Source: Monomorium pharaonis (taxonomy: Eukaryota; Arthropoda; Insecta; Hymenoptera; Formicidae). Taken from it: a DNA stretch of 64,000 bases. Positions 55,061 to 64,000 of the stretch are shown piece by piece. Numbering within the stretch: position 1 is the stretch's first letter; each line of letters begins with the position of its first letter. Where the stretch lies: NCBI RefSeq assembly GCF_013373865.1, contig NC_050470.1, positions 13,994,443 through 14,058,442 of the forward strand, written 5' to 3'. The position numbers and the translations under genes are program-made. A model generated the notes under the pieces. It saw only the letters and a program-made list of their open reading frames with translations. It did not search any database and had not been told where the DNA came from.

Positions 55061-56749
55061 TTATTTGTTGTTGAAGCCTTCCTGAATGGCGTTTATATAA
55101 TAAATCAATTCTTTGACTTTCTTCTCATTTGATTGGTCAGCGTAAATTAACTTTGTAACGTCATTCATTATTATATTTGTATTTAGATTTTTATTATACA
55201 GTAAACTTTTGGATAAACGAGCTCTGGTGAGATCTTGCAGAGATAAAGAACTAAATTTATCCTTTGATGAAATTGTGGAAATTTTTGATGTTTGTGAGCC
55301 CCTGCGGGAACTCGGTGGAAGACTCGGCTCTTTTTCAGAGGTCGGATTATCCAGAATTCTTTCAATTTGAGTTAAATACGTATTTTCTTCATAGGATTGG
55401 ATAGGGTACTCACTGACTTCACGCATTGGAGATTCAATGTCTATAAGTAAGTTCTGATCAATGGATTTAGACCTTTGTCTAGGTATGCTATTGAGGCTTC
55501 TGTTTGAATTTGCTAATTCTTTATTTCTCATTTTGTTATCCTTAATGAAGTTATCTGTATGATTTTGAAATGACCATCCAATATATGTTAGCGATCTGAA
55601 AAGATGTGGTATTTGAGAAATGCTTGAAATATTTTTAGATTTTATGAGTCTTTTAGCATTATATTGAGTGCAATTAGCATATGCCATAACATGGTTAATC
55701 AGTTGATGGTAAGTAAAAGCCATACAATTCTTGTCCAACGAGGAATGTTCTCCTCCGCAATTACCACATTTAGGGTTAATCACGTTACAGCCACTTGAGT
55801 CGTGCTCTTGACCGCAATATTCACACCTCTTTTTTCCCCTACATGTTCTCGTTAGGTGACCCCATCTGCTACAATTATTACACTTTCGTACTTTATTTAT
55901 GTATGGAAGAATCCTATGTCTGACCTTGTACAGATAAACAAACTCTGGAAACAGATTGGTTTCAAAGACAATTTTAACGGTTGATGAATCTTTAAGAATC
56001 TTATCTTTCCTATCCATATATTTGAGTCTTTCAATATTCTTGATGTTTATTTTCCTTTGGTGATTCACAGCAAACTCCAAACTTTCGTATATATTTTTTA
56101 TACTGAAATCCATTGAAACATTTCTAATAACTCCTGTCCGGAATAGCTTGAAATTCGGAATATATGCCATCCAGTCCGTTGGAAGAAGTTCCTTATTATC
56201 CAGAAAGCTATTGGCCTCTTCGTAGGTTTTAAAGCTAATACTCACGATATTCTTCCCTTTCTTTCTTATATTCAAAATGTTGTTATATAGTTGTTTCATA
56301 TTTACCTCATTGGTCTTATTGAATATCATTTGTCCTATGCTCATTAGGTGCAGATTACCTATATTCAGTTCGGAATTACCCCTCAGAGTTTCAATGTAGA
56401 CCACATACGGACCAGAGATAGATGATGAATATCTGTTATTCGAAGCTGATTTTATAAAGGCAATTCTATTCGAGTCCATATCGTCATCTTGGGTAGCGAT
56501 GATGGGTTCATTCTCACTAGAGATTGTTACCTCTTGATCTACAGTAGTTGGAAACTGCTCAGCCAGAGTCTGATCTATAGAAGGAGATGGATCCAAGAAG
56601 TAGGTCTCTTTATTAAAAATGTCTCTGGTTGGAGAGCCCTGATTCCGTTTCTTGCTTGATTTGCTTTCTTTGTTTGAAACCGCTCTAACACTTTTACTTG
56701 TGCTTGTAGATGAGGGTTTGCTAGCGCTTCTGCCTTCTTGTTTCGACAT
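55061..56749 (-). CDS. Second LINE ORF1, gag-like protein with zinc knuckles
   Basis: An intact frame; I prefer the start MSKQEGRSASKPSS at 56749, though an in-frame ATG exists at 56803. The N-terminus is Ser/Lys-rich. The central part has YVVYIETLRGNSELNIGNLH and AYIPNFKLFRTGVI (RRM-like gag core). Three Cys/His knuckles follow: CNNCSRWGHLTRTC, CEYCGQEHDSSGC and CGNCGGEHSSLDKNC. The C-terminal third is Ser-rich. Such ORF1 proteins bind LINE RNA for transposition. No stop is seen, which makes this the least decayed gag in the window. Confidence 0.85.
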   Translation of the reverse strand: MSKQEGRSASKPSSTSTSKSVRAVSNKESKSSKKRNQGSPTRDIFNKETYFLDPSPSIDQTLAEQFPTTVDQEVTISSENEPIIATQDDDMDSNRIAFIKSASNNRYSSSISGPYVVYIETLRGNSELNIGNLHLMSIGQMIFNKTNEVNMKQLYNNILNIRKKGKNIVSISFKTYEEANSFLDNKELLPTDWMAYIPNFKLFRTGVIRNVSMDFSIKNIYESLEFAVNHQRKINIKNIERLKYMDRKDKILKDSSTVKIVFETNLFPEFVYLYKVRHRILPYINKVRKCNNCSRWGHLTRTCRGKKRCEYCGQEHDSSGCNVINPKCGNCGGEHSSLDKNCMAFTYHQLINHVMAYANCTQYNAKRLIKSKNISSISQIPHLFRSLTYIGWSFQNHTDNFIKDNKMRNKELANSNRSLNSIPRQRSKSIDQNLLIDIESPMREVSEYPIQSYEENTYLTQIERILDNPTSEKEPSLPPSSRRGSQTSKISTISSKDKFSSLSLQDLTRARLSKSLLYNKNLNTNIIMNDVTKLIYADQSNEKKVKELIYYINAIQEGFNNK

Positions 56750-56821
56750 TGCGAAGATCGGGGAATGCAGAAAACTTATTAAAGACCCAGGATATATACG
56801 CAAACTTGACTGCCTTTGTCA

Positions 56822-58600
56822 ATCTCTATCTTAATGCACTTTAGGTTAAATTTCAAATTGAATAAATTATTATATGTAACGAATATTAAAAAGCGCGAGA
56901 TATTAAATTAAATTAAATTGAGCGGGAATTTTCGCTCCAATGATATTTAAAATAATACAACTTATTATTTATTTTTAATTACAATTTATCAATCCGGCTC
57001 AACATTAGCTAGGGTTTGAGGATCAAAACTGTAATCCCACCTGAATAAGACAAGATCTCTTAAATATACATATGAGCTGGGATCCCAAAACACTGGTATA
57101 AAGAAATTGATCCCCACCTTAATTTAAATTAGTATATAAAATTATTATGTACAATTGTAAACAGTATAAATAATTTATTTGAGCCTAAACAATTACAATG
57201 ATCGACTCAAAAGCCTCTCTTTTTTTTTTCAAAGATAATTTTTAAATAAGCAAAACTTCTCTTACATTAATAAAAAAAAATCACAGAATAAATAGCTTCT
57301 CGTATGGCAATTACTAACTTATCTGCTGGATATACGCTTTTAATTTAATGAATTAGCTTTGAAAAAAAAATTTTTTTTTTCTACCAATTATAAGTTAAAA
57401 AACTTTTATTCAACCAAAATTAATAAATCTCTAAAGTTTAGTTCTAACTAATTTATTAAATAAATACATAATATTTATTACTATTATTACTTCTTCAACA
57501 TATCAATTATAAACTTTGTCTCGATTATAGTGAAGGTTAATTATACTAGAATAAATAAATCAATATATAAATAATCTTTCTTCAAAGTTAACTCTTTACT
57601 CTTTTTATTATTATTATATATATTTTTAACATTTAGATTAAATAAATTATCTTTTTAGATCTCTAAAAAGATAAATAAATTGTATAATAAAATAGCAAAT
57701 AATGAAAAATCCTTTTTTTTTAAATTTAACTCTCTTTGTATTTTAATTTTTTATTATATTTATTTAATAAATACTCTTAATTCTAAAGATATAAACAAAA
57801 TATCACATAAATATAAATAATATTGTAAAATCACATATTGTTCAATATATCACATTATACAGAATAGTATCACAGATTGAATTATATACATCAAGTACGG
57901 TTTCGACCAGGTAGAAAATTCAGAATATACCAAAATAGAGTCAAAAATTCAATTTACCACTTTAAATGTACGTTTTTTTTTTAAATTACTTGCAAGTAAA
58001 TTTGTTGGAATTCAATATGACTCCAAATAATGTTTGGTGTAGATGATTACATCAAATCAAATTGAGTTATTCGCAAAAAGAGTATTAATTGATGACATTG
58101 TACTTGTGAAAAGCATGGTAGATTCGTTGGAAAGTGTATGACTCTCTGTGAGTTCAATGTTCGACCTTGGTCACAAGCGAGAAAATATTTGTACATGTAC
58201 CCAGCATGGAAAAAGCGTTCCACAACAGGGTGATTATTCGCTGTTTATTTTATGACCTTCGAGAGAGATATAATACTCTGTTAAGTTCGTTTCGTGAATC
58301 TTCAGCTCAATAAATTAAATACAAAAATTTAATATGAATTTTAACCCATTTAGGCATTAGACGAGTGAATAATTTGAATATAATGATATTTAAAAAATTA
58401 CATTAAATTATTTAATTAATTTTTTTTTAATTATATAATACTTTCATCATTCATTAGTCATATTAATTAATGATTTTTTTTTCTTTACAATCCAAATATA
58501 ATCATATACTAGAAGCCAATGTCAACTTATGTTGATTAACAGAAGATGATAATTTTTATAATTAAATTTTGATTATTCAAAACTCAAAATTGCTGAGCAT
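56822..58600. other. AT-rich DNA, probable LINE 5' untranslated region then gene-free sequence
   Basis: The part nearest 56822 may be the 5' untranslated region of the second LINE. From 57120 to 58000 the DNA is very AT-rich with no frame. 58010-58300 is of more mixed composition but no gene is supported. Confidence 0.4.
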
Positions 58601-58990
58601 GCTACCTTGAGGGACTAACCTTTCCGATTCTAGGTGTGAAGAGTCCTTATTTCGTCCTTTATTTGGATTTTAAGATTGAGCTCGAATCTGTAGATCTCGT
58701 CTCTTAGTTATTACTTCCTTGTAGATGTTGATGGTGCGATTCCTCTCCAAAGGACGGTTTTAAAAAAACGTGATCACCATGCGGTAACTCCTTAGTTCTA
58801 CCCATACAAAATGGCCGAAATATTGTATTCCAAGAGACGTCACCTGCCTCTCCAAATAACAGGCGTCGCAATGGCGGTGATGAACGAGGTAGCACTATGC
58901 CCTCAAGTTTTACGATTAATTGGGCGCCGAATAAGATCAGATTAATCAAGCCGAACACCTTAGCTTGAGATACTTCAAAATTATATATTG
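58600..58990. other. Mixed-composition repeat abutting the third LINE
   Basis: A 98-codon minus-strand frame exists (59000-58704) but shows no family I recognise. A TTGGGCGCCGAA word on the plus strand at 58919 resembles a primer-binding site, yet no LTR end is adjacent. LINE ORF1 homology stops where this block begins. Confidence 0.3.
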
Positions 58991-58993
58991 ATA

Positions 58994-60070
58994 TTAGCAC
59001 TTATATACAAATGGAGAGCAAAGACGGACCACGTCCTTCCAATACGGCAGCCCAGAACGAAATCCAATTGACACATCTGAATGTTTCTTGGTTACATTCC
59101 TCGAGAGGGTGATCCCCCCTCCCCCACATCTCGAGCATCTCTCATCCCCTCTACACATCCTACTTGAGTGGCCCCAACGGCAACATCTGGTGCATTTTCT
59201 AGGTCTATTAACAAAAGGAAGTACTTTATGTTTATATTTATATACACATATATACAAATTTGGATAAAAGACTGGTTTCAAAGGTAACTTTGACACTATT
59301 TGATGACTTAAGAGAGTTATTACTTCTTCGATCTAAGACCTTCAGTCTTTCCACTTTGGTTATTTTAAAAGAGTTATTACTATTAGAAAATTCTAACCCC
59401 TCCAATATGTCCATCTCTGAGAGGTCAACCGATACATCCTTAATTATTACGGTTCTGAAAATTCTAAAATTGGGGATATACGCAATCCAATCTTCCGGAA
59501 TCAGTTCTTTGTGATCTAGGAAATTATTGGCTTCCTTTAGAATTTTAAAGCCGATACTAATTACTTTTTTCCCCTTCCTACTGATATTCAGAATATTATC
59601 ATAGATAAATTTATATTTGGATTTAATTTTCTTTTTAAATAGTTTCTGACCGATAGTATTCGGATGAAGATTACCAATGTTTTTCTCTGAACTTGCATCC
59701 TGAGATTCTATAAATACTAGATATGAACCCCCATTTTCCACCGAATAACGGTTGTTTAGTTGACTTTTAATGAAACTCATTCTTGCCAATTCCTCTATAG
59801 TATTAGGAGGATCTCGATTGTCATCATCACCAGGACCCAGGATTGTAGAGACTATAACTTCCCGATCAAACTCAGTAGGGAATACGTCAATTAAAGGTTG
59901 CTGAGATAGCGAACAATCCTGGGTACTAGTGAATTTATTGAGTTCTTTAATTGATGGGGATACGATTTTATTTTTTTGATTGCTTGGAATCTCCATATCA
60001 GCTCTTCCAGGAATCAATAGTTTTAGATTCGAGGAGGCTTTTTTGCTAGCCGATCTAGTGCTGCTCTTAG
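58994..60070 (-). pseudogene. Third LINE ORF1, truncated and frameshifted gag
   Basis: 60017-59238 matches the gag of the second LINE: FIKSQLNNRYSVENGGSYLV, IGNLHPNTIGQKLF, FKILKEANNFLDHKELIPED, AYIPNFRIFRTVII. A frameshift near 59240-59290 leads to KHKVLPFVNRPRKCTRCCRW with CX2CX4HX4C (CTRCCRWGHSSRMC) and part of a second knuckle. Homology ends near 58990 before the third knuckle. Upstream of 60017 a Ser/Lys-rich frame continues to about 60070 without a clear ATG. Confidence 0.82.
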
Positions 60071-60099
60071 ACGTTTGAACTAGATTTGTTAAGTATGTT

Positions 60100-61035
60100 A
60101 TTGAATAAGTTAATTATTGTTTACTTTATCTTGATAATGATATTAATTCATACACGAGTCGACCATAAATCTAATTAATGATTCTCAGATAACCAATCAA
60201 CTATATGAAAAATGAAGGGTGTAAAATTATAACCAAAAATTACTCACTAGAATCAATCAACAGAGATAAATTCGATCATCAACCAGCACCCGCTAACTGG
60301 TGACTTCTGCAAGAGAATAACACCCCCCAGAGAAGTGACTTACTATTATTATTATAAAAATCTCATTTCTCTGTATATACAATTGTCAGGATTATTACCC
60401 TGTTGAATATACAATAAATAACACGATAAACGACTTACGAAAATACAGCTGAAAGATTCTTCCAGCATTAAGTAACCATGCAATAAGTTAGGAAATCCAC
60501 AATAATTAACAATTTATAAATTATGACATTCATCAATAATATAACAAATAAATAAATACAAAATAGATAAATTTATTCCAAACTATATTAATATTTTATA
60601 GGGTTAATTCTCTCCTTTTTTTTAAATTTTTATTTTATTTATTTATTTATTTATTTATTTTAATTAATAAATAGTTGTAGAATTAATTTTGAATTCAATT
60701 AATATCTTTTTTTTTATTATAAATTAATTTTGTAACAATGTTCTAACAGGTTTGGGGTTAATTTATATAAGACTGAAAATATGTGAGATCGCTTTAAATC
60801 AGTTCATTCTTCAATATAATGTTTATCGATTACTGTTGTAAATGTAAGGTACTTCAAAAATCACAGATGGAATATTAAGTTTCTTTTAGACTTGGGTTTT
60901 CACAGGGTCTTGTATTATGGATAAATTTGAGAAGCAAAATATGTGTTGACCTTATTCTTATTTGTGTATATAAAGTTCACGTATGAGAGTCGTGAAAGAA
61001 CAAGGTGAAATCCATCTAATTGTAAGTCGAAATAA
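60100..61035. other. AT-rich DNA, no gene
   Basis: May include the third LINE's 5' untranslated region. (TTTA)n-like runs are at 60630-60665. Confidence 0.4.
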
Positions 61036-61038
61036 CAG

Positions 61039-61392
61039 TTACATTTGATTTTAAGTTTCCAGAATACTTTGCACTATGTATTGACTCGGTTTTATCTTAA
61101 CAATTATTCCAATTATATTATATGTAATCAGTTTCATTTAAGCCTCCTCTTTCTTTATTATATATATATATTTTTTTTATTATAAATGAGGATAATTTTC
61201 CTATAGGAACTATAAAGAATTGCCAATGTGGATGTAATTAAAAATTATATTTAAAACCCTATTATTGAACAAAGAAAAGGAATGCCACTACGGCGTCATA
61301 CGGATATATCGTGACGCACCGTTAATATTTTTCGCATTAGATTGTTAGTACTAAGTCCGCGAACTCACGTGATGCAATATATATCACAATTC
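61039..61392 (+). repeat. 353-bp dispersed repeat, copy 2
   Basis: Nearly identical to 41473-41825, with only a few substitutions and a length change in the TATATA/T run. Confidence 0.85.
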
Positions 61393-61897
61393 ATATAAAG
61401 ATTGATAAGGCAGTGGTTATAAGCTTACTGTATATATGTCTAGGCAAAATTGAAAAGTATGAAATAGAATAAGTCATGCGGATCAAGCAATAAAAATCTT
61501 ATCGGGTTTTAAGCCTCCAGACTTACCTCTTTTAGTCGAGGGCTAGATTATTCAAATTATAGTCATAAAATGATTAGCAGTCTATTCTCCGGAGGTGATG
61601 TTTTGGATATAATTCAATCTTCTTGTAGATTTTTACTACTCCATCTCATTTCTTTTATGCGTGATACTTCCATAAAATGGCCGTCCAAGTTCATCCATCC
61701 AATGTATGGCTTGTATGGCCGTGCACGTGCACAGCTAGAAGTTCTTTTATCTTTTGCGGTTATCCTTGGAATATGTCTGATTAGCCTGATATCAAAACCG
61801 ACCCCGTATATTCACTGAATTTGATGGTTCCCACTATATTAATTATAATCTTAATCCTGGCGAATAGCCTAGCACTTATTAACAGAGGCGAGAGGAC

Positions 61898-62002
61898 TAC
61901 GGCTGCGTTTCGATATTCACTGCCAATACTGAAAATCTATAGTTTACGTCACATACACTGTAGAATTTCAGTACTGACGGTGAATATCGAAACGCAGTCT
62001 AC
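61898..62002. repeat. Hairpin MITE with CTGCGTTTCGATATTCAC ends
   Basis: CTGCGTTTCGATATTCACTG is mirrored by CGGTGAATATCGAAACGCAG, and CTGAAAATCTATAG by CTGTAGAATTTCAG. The stem is about 40 bases. Confidence 0.8.
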
Positions 62003-62149
62003 GTCTGTACGGGTCGGCTGTTCGAATCGATCTCCCTCCTATAAGCCCTCAAGTCTATTAATCCTAGTCCCATATACGCCAAGCCACAGTTTAGCTATAA
62101 CCCCTTACGACAGTACAGTTGGAACCTTTGATGTTTATGTTACCTAGTC

Positions 62150-63290
62150 ACGTGATCATCCGCCATGTTTTGGATTGTAAGAAAGCGCGTTATTCGAAGA
62201 TATAAAACAAAAAAAGTTAGTAAAAATATTTCTTATGATTCGTGTCGAATTGTTATTAAAGAGATAAGTGAATAAAAAAAAAAAAATGACATAAAAAGTT
62301 AAAAAAAGTTAAATTTTGAAATGAGGTTAAACAATAATAAATAAAACACACATTTTAGATTGTAAAAAAATACTATTTTAAACTAGTTGTGGTGGACAAT
62401 ATGCTAAAAAATATTTACAATTGTAACGAGTAAATATAAATTGTAATGTAAAAATACTTATATAACTGATAATTATTGTAAAGAAATCGAAATATTAATA
62501 ATGTAATTTACAAATATAATAACAAAATACACGTAGGAATTTTGTAATAAAAATTAAATCACGATTATTAAAAATTATCCTTGATTAAATTACTTGTTCG
62601 ATCTAAAGCTACTTGTTTGATTGTTACCATGAATGGTATTTTCTCTTGATTGTATTGGTGTTCCAATTATCATGTTTTTTTATCTGTAATGAGAAGGGAA
62701 AAATTAATTCAAATATAATACTAAAGTCAGCATTTATAGACCTAGGATCTAACATTGAAAATTGTCTTAATTAAAATCTGTGATGATAATAGAATTTCTT
62801 ATTGACTACATAGTATCTTAAAATAAACCTGAAATGATCTTTATCATTGTGGCAGTGGGGAATAGTATACTTATTACTGAATTTTTCTATGAAAACATTA
62901 TATTTTTCTTTATCTGTAGACCGGACTATAAAGACCGGCCTTAGAATTAATTTTATATTTCAAAGTATTTAATTCATATTTATTATTCATGCATGTACAT
63001 CTTGTTTCTAATGTGTGTCTCAACATTAAATTATCTCATATAAAAAATAATAATATAATAATGTATTTAACATAAAAACTATATCACATATACATATATA
63101 TCTCTTTTAAAAAAAATTAAAATAGTAAGAAACATAAAAGTAAATATCACATATAAAACTGAAATATTCTACAAAGTAGATACATACATAACTAAAAGTA
63201 GGTGCAACATTAATAAAATTTTCAATACGTAACGAGTTGAAAGTTTCCCAGATATAAATAATTACCTCTTATAATTAAATATAAAATAGT
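62150..63290. other. AT-rich DNA, no gene
   Basis: Contains an A-run at 62274-62286 and TATATA tracts. It could include the 3' end of the P-like element to its right, but no terminal repeat is seen. Confidence 0.4.
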
Positions 63291-63292
63291 AA

Positions 63293-64000
63293 TTAATGTT
63301 TCAAAATTATTACTTTCCTGTGTCCTCGTTGAGTTTTAAATGTATTATTAATATTTCTTAAAGTAAAAAAAAGACGGACTCGAGCAAACAGCCTTATCAA
63401 ATATTCTTTAGAAAAATTTGAACATGGATGTTCAAATGGTACATGAGAAAAAACTTCAATTAAATTAGCTACAACACCTTTTTGCAATATCAAGGTATTT
63501 ATATTTTGGAAGAAATTGTATTCCAAAACTTTTATGTATGTAACATAATCATTATTTGGCATAAACAAACTACCAAACAAATCATTCTCTGTTGATTCAT
63601 AAGCTCGGAAAAAACAATAATACGAATTATTATTCAAGTCTATATATTCTCTCGCATACTTGAGGCAAATATCACAGGAATGTTTTATAATGCACTTTCG
63701 CATTAAGTATCTACAAAGATAACGTAAAGCATTTTCCTTTGGTAGACTGATTTGGCGGTAATCATGATCATCGATTAAAATTGCTGTTCCTTTATCCTGC
63801 TGATTTACATTAATGTGTACATTTTGAGCTTTAAAATTAGCAACGTCCATAATCATTGAGTCGCGATCTTCAGCACAGTTTCCGGTTCCTGTTGTCAAAT
63901 AAATTGTAGAAAATAATTTTCGAAACCCAAAGTGAAACTGTGCAGGCGTAACTGTATACGCTGCGCCATTTAAAGTTCGAATTTTTTCAAAAAAATTCTC
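63293..64000 (-). CDS. P-element/THAP9-like transposase, C-terminal part, runs off window
   Basis: The minus-strand frame is open from the window edge (64000) to the stop at 63293, 235 codons. It has NFFEKIRTLNGAAYTVTPAQ, FHFGFRKLFST, a CRYLMRKCIIKHSCDIC segment (family: Y.AGY...K....HSC..C), FFRAYESTENDLFGSLFMP and a C-terminal RLFARVRLFFTLRNIN with RKVIILKH. These fit the C-terminal region of P-element/THAP9-like DNA transposases. No stop or shift is visible in this portion; the THAP finger and catalytic part would lie beyond 64000. The family assignment is from pattern memory only. Confidence 0.68.
   Translation of the reverse strand, partial: ENFFEKIRTLNGAAYTVTPAQFHFGFRKLFSTIYLTTGTGNCAEDRDSMIMDVANFKAQNVHINVNQQDKGTAILIDDHDYRQISLPKENALRYLCRYLMRKCIIKHSCDICLKYAREYIDLNNNSYYCFFRAYESTENDLFGSLFMPNNDYVTYIKVLEYNFFQNINTLILQKGVVANLIEVFSHVPFEHPCSNFSKEYLIRLFARVRLFFTLRNINNTFKTQRGHRKVIILKH

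Noticed and set aside
58919..58930. Primer-binding-site-like TTGGGCGCCGAA
   Set aside because: No LTR end lies next to it and no retroelement frame follows; probably chance.
41473..61392. A 20-kb LTR retrotransposon bounded by the 353-bp repeats
   Set aside because: The repeats lack TG...CA ends and no PBS or PPT is adjacent; the interior is several independent LINEs on the opposite strand.
61860..62060. Split tRNA-like sequence around the hairpin at 61898
   Set aside because: TTCGAATC and a TAGCC word occur, but box spacing is wrong and no stems fold convincingly.

Overview
The window looks like a transposon-dense, AT-rich stretch of an insect nuclear genome; an ant or other hymenopteran is my guess from the element types, not something the sequence proves. 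I found no convincing host housekeeping gene. Almost every coding trace is a transposable element, mostly on the minus strand, and most of them carry stops or frameshifts.

Layout. 1-1735 is a decayed Helitron Rep/helicase cut by the window edge, then a GC-rich LTR-like block. 3240-6715 is a decayed DIRS-type tyrosine-recombinase retrotransposon with gag-like, RT, RNase H and recombinase N-terminal traces. 8147-9749 is a non-autonomous piggyBac-type element with TTAA flanks. 10230-18150 is a dense field of miniature inverted-repeat elements (MITEs), SINE copies and hairpins, including a five- to six-level nest at 11794-14764. 18499-20963 is a five-exon gene with a DUF4806-like region and two in-frame stops. 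21658-27195 is a tnp2-type (CACTA/EnSpm-like) transposase split by a 3.46 kb hAT element with a perfect 8-bp target duplication. 27383-32540 holds a Tigger/pogo-like MITE, a long inverted repeat with a GA microsatellite in its arms, a TAA-flanked Harbinger-like MITE and a hAT-type MITE nested in another hAT-type MITE. 33345-34990 is a second, more decayed tnp2 transposase. 35000-43950 is mostly AT-rich repeats, MITEs and a second copy of the SINE-bearing repeat. 43987-60100 holds three related non-LTR retrotransposons (I/LOA-like, with gag zinc knuckles, endonuclease, RT and RNase H). The first is interrupted by a 1.4 kb MITE. The second carries the 3' end of a Ty3/gypsy element fused in frame to its ORF2. 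63293-64000 is the C-terminal part of a P-element/THAP9-like transposase that runs off the right edge.

The most interesting pattern is a set of MITEs that share CCC...GGG ends and apparent 2-bp target duplications, but whose interiors are arrays of quite different self-complementary units (CCAATATTGG, GGACGTCC, GCAGCAACATTGC, ACTCAA..TTGAGT, GAATAGTAACTATTC, GACATCGAATTC). Three of them have an empty site readable within this window. Because CACTA elements are known for subterminal repeat arrays bound by an element protein, and two tnp2-type transposase copies plus a separate spliced gene lie in the same window, I suggest these may be one mobilised system. That link is inference.
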